This document shows, piece after piece, positions 1 through 8,585 of a stretch of 64,000 bases of DNA. The position numbers and the translations under genes are program-made. How positions within the stretch are numbered: position 1 is the stretch's first letter; each line of letters begins with the position of its first letter. Source of the DNA: Pseudanabaena sp. ABRG5-3. GTDB taxonomy: Bacteria > Cyanobacteriota > Cyanobacteriia > Pseudanabaenales > Pseudanabaenaceae. Where the stretch lies: contig NZ_AP017560.1 in assembly GCF_003967015.1 (NCBI RefSeq), positions 1,364,001-1,428,000 on the forward strand. Reading direction: 5' to 3'. The notes under the pieces were generated by a model. The model saw nothing but the letters and a program-made list of their open reading frames with translations. It was not told where the DNA came from and did not search any database.

Positions 1-922
1 TGGCAATCACGTTAAATTGGGCGACTCGATCCATACCCGCAATCCCGATCGCACTGAGTAATCCGCCAATCGTCGTCGGAATCAGCGCCACTAAGAGGGA
101 CACCAAAATCGCGATCGTGGTGGGCGTATTTACATAATTGGCGAGGGGAGTCATCGTTGCCACGACGATCAGAAATACCTGTGTTAGCACAGTTAGCAGT
201 ACCGTCAAGGCAATTTCGTTAGGAGTTTTTGTGCGCTCGGCTCCTTCGACTAGGGCAATCATGCGATCGATAAATCCCTGTCCGGGGTCGGCAGTAATCC
301 GAATCGTCAATTCATCGGAAACTACGCGAGTACCACCCGTAACAGAACTAGCAATATCTGTCCCTGGTTGTTTGAGAACGGGAGCCGATTCACCTGTGAT
401 GGCGGATTCATCAACAGAAGCTAAACCTGCAATCACCTCACCATCGGCAGGAATCATCTCACCGATCGCTACTTTCACCAAGTCACCACGCCGCAATTCT
501 GTAGAGCTAGTGGGCTGCACCGTGCCATCGGGCAGAACTTTACGAGCGATCGTATCCGATCGCGTAGTTCGTAAGGAATCGGCTTGGGCTTTACCGCGTC
601 CCTCGGCGATCGCTTCTGCGAAGTTGGCAAATACCACTGTAAAAAATAGAATGATTGTAATTGAGCCATTGAGAAGCCGTTGTTGGTTGAGATCGGCTTG
701 GACATTACCGAATAGATTCGGATCGATGGTGACAAGTAAAGTCACCAATGTCCCAACCCAAACCATAAACATGACAGGATTTCGTACTGCAATTTTAGGA
801 TTCAGTTTACGGAAGGCATCGCGAACAGCACGTTGGTAGAGTCCTGCCATTGAGGCTTTGGGCGTATGTTTACGCGAGTCGCGAGTGCCGCTAGGCATGG
901 GTTTTAGTGAATTATTATTCAT
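1..922 (-). CDS. kdpB: Potassium-transporting ATPase subunit B, partial (3' end outside window)
   Basis: This is the catalytic P-type ATPase subunit of the Kdp high-affinity K+ uptake complex in the plasma membrane. About 307 codons are visible; the gene leaves the window at the left edge before the DKTGT phosphorylation site. I read it on the minus strand from the ATG at 920-922. Hydrophobic segments lie near residues 50-65 and 88-105, and the actuator signature DESAITGESA is at residues 171-180. Close to the edge the segment GLLSAIGIAGMDR matches KdpB. It lies downstream of kdpA on the same strand, with about 140 bp holding a C-rich repeat between them. Confidence 0.95.
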   Translation of the reverse strand, partial: MNNNSLKPMPSGTRDSRKHTPKASMAGLYQRAVRDAFRKLNPKIAVRNPVMFMVWVGTLVTLLVTIDPNLFGNVQADLNQQRLLNGSITIILFFTVVFANFAEAIAEGRGKAQADSLRTTRSDTIARKVLPDGTVQPTSSTELRRGDLVKVAIGEMIPADGEVIAGLASVDESAITGESAPVLKQPGTDIASSVTGGTRVVSDELTIRITADPGQGFIDRMIALVEGAERTKTPNEIALTVLLTVLTQVFLIVVATMTPLANYVNTPTTIAILVSLLVALIPTTIGGLLSAIGIAGMDRVAQFNVIA

Positions 923-960
923 AGAATTTAGGAATAGAAGTTATATGGAAGTTTTTAAGA

Positions 961-1058
961 CCCTCACCCCTAGCCCCTCTCCCAAAGGGGGAGAGGGGAA
1001 TAAGAAATATCTCTTTCTCCCCTTCTCCCTTTCTGGGAGAAGGGGTTGGGGGATGAGG
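961..1058. repeat. C/G-rich imperfect inverted repeat between kdpA and kdpB
   Basis: CCCTCACCCCTAGCCCC at the left end is roughly complementary to the right end (GGGGTTGGGGGATGAGGG). Two smaller C-rich/G-rich hairpins (CCCCTCTCCC with GGGAGAGGGG, and CTCCCTTTC with GGGAGAAGG) lie inside. A related C-rich element sits at about 45495-45587. It resembles the CCCTCACCCC-type interspersed repeats common in cyanobacterial genomes. Lying inside the kdp operon, it could modulate kdpB expression. Confidence 0.6.
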
Positions 1059-1059
1059 G

Positions 1060-2769
1060 CTATCCTCCCCTAGCAATCAAGAATGCTTCGGCAATAGAAC
1101 CAAGAGCCAGTACAGGAAAGAAAGTTAAAGCTCCCATAATCAAAATCACACCTGCGGTGACTGTGGTAAATAGAACAGTATCGGTGCGAAGTGTCCCTGT
1201 AGTCATTGCCACAGGCTGTTTACGCGAGATGCCATCCGCTAGAAGCAACAAGGCGATCGCAGGAATATAACGCCCACCTAACAAACTTACGGAAGTGCTG
1301 AGATTCCACCATAGAGCAGAGCTTGCGGGTTGAGTATCCGCTAAGCCTTCAAAACCAGAACCATTATTGGCGGCTGCCGAGGCATATTCATAGACAACTT
1401 GCGAGAGTCCGTGAAATCCAGAATTGCTAATGCCAGCCAACTGATCGGGAAATGCTAAGGCGATCGCACTAGGGATCAGGATAAAAATTGGATGGATTAG
1501 CAAAATCAAGAAACTTGTTAAAACCACTTCATTTTTCTCAATCTTTCGTCCAAAAAATTCTGGTGTTCTACCCACCATCAGCCCTGTCACAAATACCGCC
1601 AAAATCAAGTAGGCAAATAAATAGGCTGTTCCCGTTCCCTGTCCGCCCCAAATGATTTGCAGGAAGAGATTCGACAGGGTAATAAACCCACCACTAGGCA
1701 TGAGTGAATCGTGCATGGAATTCACTGCACCCGTCATCGTTCCTGTGGTGGTCACAGCAAATAGAGCCGATTGCGCCCAACCGAAGCGAACTTCTTTTCC
1801 TTCAAAGTTAGGGCTTTGCGAACCAAGTAACGTATTCACCAAAGGATTGCCTTGGTATTCACCAATTCCTACCACGACAATAAAACTTACATAGAGAATG
1901 AATACCATTCCAAAAATGAGCCAAGCTTGCTTCCGATTATTGGCAATTTCGCCATAGGCAAAAATTAGGGCTGTAGGAATGGAAATCATCGTCAAAATCT
2001 GAATCAGATTCGTAAAGCTATTGGGATTCTCAAAGGGATGCGTAGAATTAGCGCTAAAAAATCCGCCACCATTTTCGCCCAGTTGCTTAATAATCTCGAA
2101 ATGGGCGACAGGACCGATCGCGATCGCCTGACGAATATTTTCATCTTCTAAAGTTGGTACAACTACGGGAGCCGATAGGGTTTCGGGGACACCTGCGGCA
2201 ATGAATATAATTGCGCCAATAATGCTAATTGGTAACAGGATTCTTGTAATTGATTGCGTTAAATCCACATAGAAATTACCAAGCGATCGCCCAGTTAATC
2301 CACGAATAAAGGCAATCCCAACCGCTAGCCCTGTTCCCGCAGAGGTAAAGAACAAAAATCCTAAACCCAAGGTCTGCGTAAAGTAACTGAGGGTAGTTTC
2401 GCCAGCATAGTGCTGCTGGTCAGTATTGGTAATAAAGGAAATCGTGGTATGTAAGGCGGTATCCCAACTAGGAGCGCTCAAGCCTGTAGGATTTAGCGGT
2501 AATGCTCCCTGAAACATGATCATCAGGAATAGCATGATCGCCATGACCAAATTGCTATACAAAATCGCACGAGCATATTGCCAGCCCGTCATTTGTACCT
2601 TGGACTGCACGCCACTGAGACTAAAAATCAAATTCTCAAATGGTGTCAGAACCTTGTCTAGAAATGTCTTTTTTCCTAAAAACACTCGTGCAATGTAACG
2701 ACCAAATATCGGTGTGATCGCTACAATCAGCAACAGTGTAATTCCTATCTGTATCCATCCTTGTAGCAT
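1060..2769 (-). CDS. kdpA: Potassium-transporting ATPase subunit A
   Basis: This is the K+-selective channel-like subunit of the Kdp pump, with about ten membrane segments. The selectivity-type loops [19 protein letters not shown] and NNGSGFEG are present. I chose the ATG at 2769 (569 aa, starting MLQGWIQIG), which matches KdpA starts and has AAGGA about 13 bases upstream. An in-frame ATG at 2811 would add 14 residues not typical of the family. It is the first kdp gene, with kdpB downstream on the same strand; the complex would supply K+ when external K+ is low. No kdpD-like sensor is in the window. Confidence 0.95.
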   Translation of the reverse strand: MLQGWIQIGITLLLIVAITPIFGRYIARVFLGKKTFLDKVLTPFENLIFSLSGVQSKVQMTGWQYARAILYSNLVMAIMLFLMIMFQGALPLNPTGLSAPSWDTALHTTISFITNTDQQHYAGETTLSYFTQTLGLGFLFFTSAGTGLAVGIAFIRGLTGRSLGNFYVDLTQSITRILLPISIIGAIIFIAAGVPETLSAPVVVPTLEDENIRQAIAIGPVAHFEIIKQLGENGGGFFSANSTHPFENPNSFTNLIQILTMISIPTALIFAYGEIANNRKQAWLIFGMVFILYVSFIVVVGIGEYQGNPLVNTLLGSQSPNFEGKEVRFGWAQSALFAVTTTGTMTGAVNSMHDSLMPSGGFITLSNLFLQIIWGGQGTGTAYLFAYLILAVFVTGLMVGRTPEFFGRKIEKNEVVLTSFLILLIHPIFILIPSAIALAFPDQLAGISNSGFHGLSQVVYEYASAAANNGSGFEGLADTQPASSALWWNLSTSVSLLGGRYIPAIALLLLADGISRKQPVAMTTGTLRTDTVLFTTVTAGVILIMGALTFFPVLALGSIAEAFLIARGG

Positions 2770-3005
2770 GGAGATTTGTACTTCCTTTTGAGTCGATGAA
2801 GTATCAAGCAATTGCTGTGATAGTCAAATCATCAACCTATTTCTCTACTCTGACAAGGTATATCTTTTTGTTTAGAATTCTCTTGCTTACTTAAGTATAG
2901 GTTTTAAACATATTCAAGATTGCGCCGTTTAGATAGCGTTTAGATGGTGTTTAGTTAGCGATCTCCTGTTGTTTATTGATAGGTTGATGAGAATAGCGAT
3001 CGCAA

Positions 3006-3096
3006 TATAGCAATCCTAAATCATTTGTAGGCTTTTGGGTTTGTGGAAGCACATCCCGAAGGGGTGCGCTTCCACAAACCATTTATGATTGCTATA
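3006..3096. repeat. 91-bp MITE-like element with 16-bp terminal inverted repeats
   Basis: The left end TATAGCAATCCTAAAT (3006-3021) is complementary, with one mismatch, to the right end at 3081-3096. The centre (about 3040-3078) is a second inverted repeat, TTTGTGGAAGC against GCTTCCACAAA. A truncated copy of the right two thirds is at about 26574-26629. It lies upstream of the first TA pair and fills most of the gap after kdpA. No transposase is encoded, so it would have to be non-autonomous. Confidence 0.7.
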
Positions 3097-3144
3097 GTTG
3101 CTAACATATTAGATAAATCTAATCATTCTCGATATTATGTTAGT

Positions 3145-3150
3145 TATAAT
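3145..3150 (+). promoter_or_regulatory. Candidate -10 box for the YoeB-type TA operon
   Basis: TATAAT lies 26 bases before the antitoxin ATG. No convincing -35 box is visible. The corresponding place in the decayed duplicate at 3.7-3.8 kb reads TATAAA, so the promoter region was duplicated with the gene. Confidence 0.4.
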
Positions 3151-3176
3151 GCAAATACTATAGATAGGTGCAGCCA

Positions 3177-3425
3177 ATGGTTACAGCAATTAAGCAAATG
3201 GGAACTGTGGGCAAAGATGGCAAAATTGAAATTTATACCCCAGAGTTGATTGAAGGTACAAAAGTTGAGGTGATTTTATTGATTGATCATCAAGATGAAA
3301 CAGAATATTTGCTCTCGAATGCTGTCAATTCTAAAAGGCTATTAGATGCGATCGCCAATGTAGAAAAGGGTGAAGGATTAGTAACTATATCGGCTGAGGA
3401 ATGGCATGAGAAATATAGTATTTGA
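3177..3425 (+). CDS. Antitoxin of a YoeB-type toxin-antitoxin pair
   Basis: This 82-residue protein is the likely antitoxin that binds and neutralises the toxin encoded immediately downstream and represses the shared promoter. The N-terminal half is short beta-rich sequence (GTVGKDGKIEIYTPELIEG, VEVILLI); the C-terminal half is acidic and helical. The ATG at 3177 has AGG about nine bases upstream; a GTG at 3168 would add three residues. The last 20 bases overlap the toxin gene, the usual coupling in this class. A degenerate copy of this gene lies at 3799-3926. The family assignment rests mainly on the partner. Confidence 0.8.
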   Translation: MVTAIKQMGTVGKDGKIEIYTPELIEGTKVEVILLIDHQDETEYLLSNAVNSKRLLDAIANVEKGEGLVTISAEEWHEKYSI

Positions 3426-3669
3426 GCCAAAAGCGTTTCAGGATTTTAATAACTGGGCGAGGGACGATAAGAAAGTTTATGGCAAAATTGTTGGCTTGAT
3501 TGATGATATACTACGCAACCCTTTTGATGGTATTGGTAAACCTGAACCACTTAAGTATGAACTAAAGGGTTGTTGGTCAAGGAGAATTACTGATGAGCAT
3601 CGCTTGGTTTATAGGATTAATGAAGATGCTGTGATAGTTATCAGTTGTAAATTCCACTATGAAAGATAG
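3406..3669 (+). CDS. Txe/YoeB family toxin (mRNA interferase)
   Basis: This 87-residue protein has the size and pattern of YoeB/Txe toxins, ribosome-dependent endoribonucleases of the RelE fold. Family marks visible are GKPEPLKYEL, WSRRITDEHRLVYRI and the C-terminal CKFHY, which would supply the conserved Glu, Arg and His of the active site. It overlaps the antitoxin by 20 bases. The frame is intact, so this is one of the few toxins in the island likely to be functional. A second YoeB-type toxin, similar over the same motifs, is at 60908-61174. Confidence 0.92.
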   Translation: MRNIVFEPKAFQDFNNWARDDKKVYGKIVGLIDDILRNPFDGIGKPEPLKYELKGCWSRRITDEHRLVYRINEDAVIVISCKFHYER

Positions 3670-3798
3670 ACCGCCTCTTGTATGTTGATAGATTTATAAG
3701 TATGGTGATCGCCACAAATGCTAAAATTTTATATAAATCTAAACATTGACTGATATTGTGTTTGGTTATAAAGCAGTCACTATAGATAAGTGCAGCCA

Positions 3799-3926
3799 AT
3801 GGTTACAGCAATTAAGTAAATTGAAAATGTGGGCAGATAACACAGTTGAAATTCCACCAATGTAGAAAAGAGCAAAAGTTTAGTTATATTCTCATGTGAG
3901 ACATAGCATTAGAAATAATAGTATTT
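3799..3926 (+). pseudogene. Decayed duplicate of the YoeB antitoxin gene
   Basis: The sequence repeats the upstream region and first codons of the 3177 antitoxin (GTGCAGCCAATGGTTACAGC is shared), then loses most of the middle. It resumes at CCAATGTAGAAAAG and ends at the TAGTATTT that marks the antitoxin/toxin junction in the intact copy. Stop codons interrupt it. Upstream similarity extends back to about 3703. It is a remnant of a tandem duplication; no second toxin follows, and the helicase gene begins instead. Confidence 0.8.
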
Positions 3927-3956
3927 AAAACATCATTATTTTAATTTTCTAAACAA

Positions 3957-6900
3957 ATGATACAAGATAGAAAAATCGAAACAGTTCAAGATTTTGCACA
4001 AGAAATAGTAGGGTATGAAGGATTATGGATATTGCTTAAGGGTAGAGATATTAAGCGTATTAAACCAAGAGTATTGACGGCGCGTGGCAATTTGGTTTTA
4101 ACAGATAGAAATGGTAATATGACTAAAAAAGCTGAATTTACGAAATGTAAAGTTATAGAAGTATCTATATCTATCGGATTGATCACAGTTTCTTATTCAG
4201 GGTATGAGCCGATAGCTAGAAATACAGTAAATGGAGCTATACGAAGATTAAATATAGATGCAACCAAATATAAAAAAGACAAATTTATTCGCCTTTTTAG
4301 AGAAATACATCCACCTCTAACGTTAAGCGAAATAAATTCTTATAAAGAACAGATAGATGAGCCGATATTAAAGAAAAAATTCTTGATTGAACAAATACAA
4401 ATAAACTTAGTACAAGAGTTTATATTTGCAAATAAATTTTATTCATCGAGTTGTAAAATGTACATCTCTCAACTTGAATATAGGGATGTAAAACAAAAAT
4501 TTGTTCAGAACTGGATTAGAAACAATCTAAGAAATACGCCTGATCTAGAACAATCATTAGCCATTGGCTCTGTTAATAGGCATGTTCAATTAATCGCAAG
4601 GGCTGGCAGTGGCAAAACATCGACATTAGTTAATCGTGCACTATTTTTACAAAAACACTGCGGGATTAAAGCATCTGAAATCTTACTACTAGCATTTAAT
4701 AGGAAAGCTGCTCAAGAAATTAGAGAAAGATTACAGAATCATTTACAAAATGATCTTCCCTATGCCATGACATTTCATGCTTTAGCTTACGCTTTAGTTC
4801 GTCCTGATGAAACACTAGTTTATGACGAGACAGGTGGACAACAAGCCCAAAGTCGCCTTATACAGTCTGTAATTAATAATTATTTGAGAGATTCGGTATA
4901 CCATGAGCGAATTAAATCTTTGATGCTTAGAAGATTTAGATCTGAGTGGTATTGGCTTATTAGGAATGAGTTTAATCTCACCGAAGAAGAAAGAGTTGCT
5001 GCTAGACGTACCAAGCCTCAAATGGGTATTGATGGCGTTACTTATAAATCAATTGGTGAAAAATTTATTGCCGACTTTTTGTTTGAGCATGATATTCCAT
5101 TCATCTATGAACGCAACTTTTGGTGGGGATATGGAGAAGAACGCACTAACTACCATCCCGACTTTACGATCTTAAAAAAAGTCGATAATAAAAAGGGAAT
5201 TGTAATTGAATACTTTGGACTGCAAGGCGATCCTAACTATGATGAACAATCAGAAAGAAAACGACAGTATTGGCAAAATCAATCTGATTATTTCTTTGTT
5301 GAAATCAATCCACAGACTTTAAGACAATATGGACGTAAGGGTTTAGAGCAGCATTTATCACAAGTTCTTACTGAAATTGGTCTTCGCTTTAGACGCTTAA
5401 CAGAGACTCAACTATGGGCAAAAGTTGATAAAAGAGCTATAAACCGTTTTGACAAAGCAATGACTAATTTTATAGGTCGTTGTCGTAAAAAATGTTGGAC
5501 TCCAAACCAACTCAGCGCAGAAATTAATAATCGAGATTTCGATCCCAACTCAGAAATTGACAATATCGAACGTGAGTTTCTACATCTTGCCGAAGATTTC
5601 TATGTTGCTTATTTGAACTTACTGCAACAAAGGAATGAAGAAGATTTTGACGGTATTATGCAAAGAAGCGCACAAATAGTCAACGAAGGCAAGACAGTAT
5701 TTGTAAATAAGGATTTTAAAGGAGATTTACGAGATGTCAAATACATCATGATCGATGAATACCAAGACTTCTCGCTCCTCTTTCACAACCTAATTTCAGC
5801 AATTAGAAAGCACAACCAGCAAGCACTATTTTTCTGTGTTGGAGATAATTGGCAAGCAATTAATAGCTTTGCTGGAGCCGATCTTTACTTTTATGAAAAT
5901 TTCAAAGAAATATTTCAGCCCTCACATACTTTGTCCATCACTACTAATTACCGATCAGGCTCACAAATAGTTGATATCGGCAATAAATTGATGAGTAATA
6001 GAGGCATTTCAGCCAAACCCTCTACTCAATCACAGGGGGAAATCCAACTGGTTAATATTGCCAAATTTCAAATGACTCCAATTGAAGAACAAGAACATAA
6101 TTTCGATTTAAATGCTATTTTAATCAGACTTATATCCAAACTTATCAAAGATGGAAAAGAGATAACCTTACTTAGTCGTAACAATGACTTACAAAATGCA
6201 GGATATAGAATTAGGAAAACAATGGATGGTGCTGAGTATTTTGATAAACGTATTGAAATCGAAGAATTGCGTAAGTCTCTATTAGATAAATTGAAACTTA
6301 CAGATGAACAAAAAAAACGAGTTGACATTTCTACAACTCATAAATATAAAGGCAAAGAAAAACAAGTAATTATAGTTTTAGATGCTGATAGATATGGAAA
6401 TATGCATCCTGATTCAATTTTTAATCGCATTTTTGGTGATGACGAAAGTAAATTGTTTGAGGATGAAAGACGATTACTTTACGTTGCACTTACTCGCGCT
6501 AAGAATGAATTGTTTATAGTCACAAATAGTTATGATTCATCACCTTTTATTGCAGGATTAACTAAAACGATGCAACCAAAAGAAGTAGATTGGGCAAATT
6601 ATCCTGTTCCTATGACTGAAGAGCATTTTATTCTAGTTAAAGTTAGCAACCAACAAGGTCGTGGTTCAAGTCCCACGAGGGAAATCAATGAGTTTTTGAG
6701 ATCTGAAAGCTATCGATTTGATGGAAATTTAATGTGTTGGTACAAAGTGGAATTGATTCAGACATTCCTAGCCGATGGTTCACGATTGCAATATCTAAAC
6801 GAACGTAATTGGAGTTCCCAAGCTAACGGAATAGAAGTCAACTTTTGTAATGAACAAGGAATATCTAAAGCTTCATATCTAGCCAATAATGGCAACTGGA

Positions 6901-6968
6901 ATTGTATTTTCGATAAATTCAATCAACCGAAGCCAGTTGAATATGATTATGGAGATATTCCCTTCTGA
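3957..6968 (+). CDS. UvrD/HelD-like superfamily 1 helicase with an inserted nuclease-like segment
   Basis: This 1003-residue protein is an SF1 DNA helicase. Walker A is ARAGSGKTS (about 215-223), followed by LLLAFNRKAAQEI (motif Ia), Walker B IDEYQD (599-604), TTNYRSG (motif IV), THKYKGKE (about 793) and LLYVALTRAKNELF (motif VI, about 838). Between motifs Ia and II lies a segment with FLFEHDIPFIYER, YHPDF (399-403) and IVIEYFG (about 415-421), the D...ExF pattern of PD-(D/E)XK nuclease folds. E. coli HelD has a comparable insertion. The first 190 residues are not recognised. The gene is AT-rich and I see no GCGATCGC in it, unlike neighbouring genes, which suggests transfer. Its place among TA modules suggests defence or mobile-element maintenance. 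Confidence 0.88.
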   Translation: MIQDRKIETVQDFAQEIVGYEGLWILLKGRDIKRIKPRVLTARGNLVLTDRNGNMTKKAEFTKCKVIEVSISIGLITVSYSGYEPIARNTVNGAIRRLNIDATKYKKDKFIRLFREIHPPLTLSEINSYKEQIDEPILKKKFLIEQIQINLVQEFIFANKFYSSSCKMYISQLEYRDVKQKFVQNWIRNNLRNTPDLEQSLAIGSVNRHVQLIARAGSGKTSTLVNRALFLQKHCGIKASEILLLAFNRKAAQEIRERLQNHLQNDLPYAMTFHALAYALVRPDETLVYDETGGQQAQSRLIQSVINNYLRDSVYHERIKSLMLRRFRSEWYWLIRNEFNLTEEERVAARRTKPQMGIDGVTYKSIGEKFIADFLFEHDIPFIYERNFWWGYGEERTNYHPDFTILKKVDNKKGIVIEYFGLQGDPNYDEQSERKRQYWQNQSDYFFVEINPQTLRQYGRKGLEQHLSQVLTEIGLRFRRLTETQLWAKVDKRAINRFDKAMTNFIGRCRKKCWTPNQLSAEINNRDFDPNSEIDNIEREFLHLAEDFYVAYLNLLQQRNEEDFDGIMQRSAQIVNEGKTVFVNKDFKGDLRDVKYIMIDEYQDFSLLFHNLISAIRKHNQQALFFCVGDNWQAINSFAGADLYFYENFKEIFQPSHTLSITTNYRSGSQIVDIGNKLMSNRGISAKPSTQSQGEIQLVNIAKFQMTPIEEQEHNFDLNAILIRLISKLIKDGKEITLLSRNNDLQNAGYRIRKTMDGAEYFDKRIEIEELRKSLLDKLKLTDEQKKRVDISTTHKYKGKEKQVIIVLDADRYGNMHPDSIFNRIFGDDESKLFEDERRLLYVALTRAKNELFIVTNSYDSSPFIAGLTKTMQPKEVDWANYPVPMTEEHFILVKVSNQQGRGSSPTREINEFLRSESYRFDGNLMCWYKVELIQTFLADGSRLQYLNERNWSSQANGIEVNFCNEQGISKASYLANNGNWNCIFDKFNQPKPVEYDYGDIPF

Positions 6969-7004
6969 TCATTATTTCTAATACACAACTAACGAAAAAC
7001 AAAA

Positions 7005-7258
7005 ATGGAAAAAGTTATTAATAAAGTCTCACTCAAACAGCAAACCAGCGACTTCCAATACTGGCAACAACAAACACCCCAAAAACGCCTAGAAGCACTC
7101 GAACAAATCCGCCAAGAATATCACCAATATAAATACAATGCTCAACCAAGATTTCAAAGAGTTTATGCAATTATCAATCTTGACAACCTCAAAAAAATAA
7201 ATTAGCCTCTGGGCGACTACAAGACCTAGCCGACTTAGAAAAGCTGCAAGACGAGTAA
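7005..7258 (+). pseudogene. Remnant of a nucleotidyltransferase TA module (internal deletion plus frameshift)
   Basis: The first ~50 codons encode a small protein (SLKQQTSDFQYWQQQ ... RLEALEQIRQEY) of a type I recall beside nucleotidyltransferase toxins. After PRFQRVY the text changes to INLDNLKK, and in the next reading frame continues NKLASGRLQDLADLEKL before a stop at 7256-7258. That phrase is typical of nucleotidyltransferase C-termini. The frames join in an A7 run near 7191-7197. The simplest reading is that a deletion fused the start of the partner gene to the end of the nucleotidyltransferase, followed by loss or gain of one A. The open frame itself stops at 7205. Confidence 0.65.
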
Positions 7259-7303
7259 AGCCCTTGATATAGATAAAAAATCAACCAAAAAGAGGAAACC
7301 CCA

Positions 7304-7570
7304 ATGCCACAAATCAACACCCAAATCGATCCAGCAACCACTGACAAACTCACATATATACAGCAACAAACCAACCAGACCATAGCTGATATTTTGCGAG
7401 ATGCCATAGACTCCTACTATCAAAAACTCAAACATCAACACGAAAAAACATCTTTTGAAATTCTCGAAGAATCAGGATTTATTGGATGCTGCTCCGTTGA
7501 AAGTGACTTATCCACAAACTACAAACAAGTCCTAGCAACCGAACTTGAGGCTAAATATGATCATTGCTGA
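7304..7570 (+). CDS. Ribbon-helix-helix (CopG/VapB-like) antitoxin
   Basis: This 88-residue protein begins with a short beta-strand and two helices (NTQIDPATTDKLTYIQQ, TIADILRDAIDSYYQ), the ribbon-helix-helix DNA-binding pattern of CopG/VapB antitoxins. AGAGG lies ten bases before the ATG. Its last 14 bases overlap the PIN-domain gene at 7557. It would neutralise that toxin and autoregulate the operon. Since the toxin gene is truncated, this antitoxin may be an orphan. Confidence 0.75.
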   Translation: MPQINTQIDPATTDKLTYIQQQTNQTIADILRDAIDSYYQKLKHQHEKTSFEILEESGFIGCCSVESDLSTNYKQVLATELEAKYDHC

Positions 7571-7787
7571 TACAGGATTTTGGTTAGCCCTAGCTGATCA
7601 ACAAGACACCCATCACCAAGCCGCCAGACAAAAATTAAGAGAAATTGATGAAAGACTAATTACAACATGGTGTGTTGTTACAGAAACCTGCTATCTATTG
7701 CTAAAAAGAAAAGGAGTCCTCGCTCAATCTAAATTTATGGAGTCACTAGCAACAGAACAAGAATACACAGCAATTAAAATAGATTAA
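7557..7787 (+). pseudogene. Truncated PIN-domain toxin (VapC-like) fused to a foreign tail
   Basis: The start MIIADTGFWLALAD and WCVVTETCYLLL match the first half of VapC-type PIN nucleases, carrying the first acidic residue (D5) and the Glu (in VVTETCY). Family members run to about 130-140 residues with further aspartates in the second half. Here the protein stops at 76, and its last ten residues (EQEYTAIKID) do not belong to the PIN fold. They are the in-frame end of the repeated linker sequence described at 7750-7787. The toxin was therefore cut by a recombination event and is probably inactive. The ATG at 7557 is preferred over 7545 because it gives the canonical PIN start. Confidence 0.8.
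7750..7787 (+). repeat. Linker repeat copy A (restriction-modification-like C-terminal tail)
   Basis: ACAGAACAAGAATACACAGC and what follows is the shortest of five copies of one sequence. Translated, it reads TEQEYTAIKID-stop, followed by GAGGTAAAAACAATG, which supplies the Shine-Dalgarno sequence and start of the next antitoxin. Copy B has the same end and the same GAGGTAAAAA spacer. Confidence 0.8.
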
Positions 7788-7799
7788 GAGGTAAAAACA

Positions 7800-8048
7800 A
7801 TGAAAACAATAGCAGGACTAGATCGCATTACCTTTGACCCCAAAATTATGGCAGGTCAAGCTTGTATTCGCGGAATGCGGATACCCGTATCAGTAGTCAT
7901 TAACCTTATCGCCAACGGCTTATCAACAGCAGAAATCATCGAAGACTATCCCTATCTCGAACCAGAAGACATTCAGCAATCGCTTAGATATGCCGCTTGG
8001 CTCACCCAAGAGCGAGTCATCTTTTGGCAAATCCCCCAAGCAGTATGA
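7800..8048 (+). CDS. DUF433 antitoxin (first of three)
   Basis: This 82-residue protein has the DUF433 signature DRITFDPKIMAGQACIRGMRIP followed by a helix-turn-helix-like stretch (GLSTAEIIEDYPYLEPEDI). DUF433 proteins are antitoxins of PIN-like DUF5615 toxins. GAGG lies nine bases upstream of the ATG and derives from linker copy A. The stop overlaps the toxin start as ATGA (8045-8048), indicating translational coupling. The pair appears intact. Confidence 0.88.
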   Translation: MKTIAGLDRITFDPKIMAGQACIRGMRIPVSVVINLIANGLSTAEIIEDYPYLEPEDIQQSLRYAAWLTQERVIFWQIPQAV

Positions 8049-8407
8049 AATTCTTAGGTGATATGGGCATCTCTCCCCGCACAATTGCGCTTTTGAGAGA
8101 ACAAGGTTATGACGCAATCCACCTGATTGAAGAGAATCTAGAAAAGATGACAGATCCCAATATTTTAGAAAAAGCTCGCCAAGAAGAACGAATATTACTT
8201 ACCGTAGATTTAGACTTTGCCCAACTATTAGCCATTAGTGGCGAAAGCTTACCCAGTGTTATTTTATTCCGTTTAGGAAATGTAAGCCGAGAAGTAGTTA
8301 ACCGTCATTTATTAGCAATCATTCATGACTATGCCACAGAACTTACAAACGGCGTGATTATCTCTGTAAGTGATGTTTCAATTCGATTGAGGTACTTACC
8401 GATTTAA
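8045..8407 (+). CDS. DUF5615 PIN-like toxin
   Basis: This 120-residue protein starts MKFLGDMGISPRT and contains LREQGYDAIHL, ILEKARQEERILLTVDLDF and SLPSVILFRLGN, the pattern of DUF5615 PIN-like nucleases, with aspartates in positions expected for metal binding. I take the ATG at 8045, four bases inside the antitoxin end, rather than the longer frame from 7997. It follows a DUF433 antitoxin, its usual partner. It is the only one of the three DUF5615 genes in this island with an open frame. Confidence 0.85.
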   Translation: MKFLGDMGISPRTIALLREQGYDAIHLIEENLEKMTDPNILEKARQEERILLTVDLDFAQLLAISGESLPSVILFRLGNVSREVVNRHLLAIIHDYATELTNGVIISVSDVSIRLRYLPI

Positions 8408-8424
8408 TTATGAATAGCAAAAAA

Positions 8425-8573
8425 GCGATCGCCATGCTAACACAAGCGAATTAGAAAAGGCGATCGATCGCTTAGTTTACAAACTCTATCAACTCACCTA
8501 TGACGAAGTAAAAATCATTGACCCAGAATTTGAACTAACAGAACAAGAATACAAAGCAATTAAAATAGAATAG
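8425..8573 (+). repeat. Linker repeat copy B (fullest copy)
   Basis: It begins with a HIP1 site (GCGATCGC) and CATGCT. Read from 8433 it gives HANTSELEKAIDRLVYKLY, then QLTYDEVKIIDPEFELTEQE and YKAIKIE-stop (TAG at 8571-8573). From memory, the phrase ADTS-LE--ID-LVY-LY-LT--E is the C-terminal end of many type II restriction-modification (Eco57I/BREX-like methylase) proteins. No upstream body of such a gene is present. GGAGGTAAAAATAATG follows directly and starts the MNT gene. Confidence 0.8.
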
Positions 8574-8585
8574 GAGGTAAAAATA

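Noticed and set aside
138-839. 233-codon plus-strand frame at the left end
   Set aside because: It is antisense to kdpB, whose translation matches the family in detail.
3043-3249. 68-codon frame beginning in the 3006 element
   Set aside because: Its first third translates the interspersed repeat and it overlaps the antitoxin in another frame.
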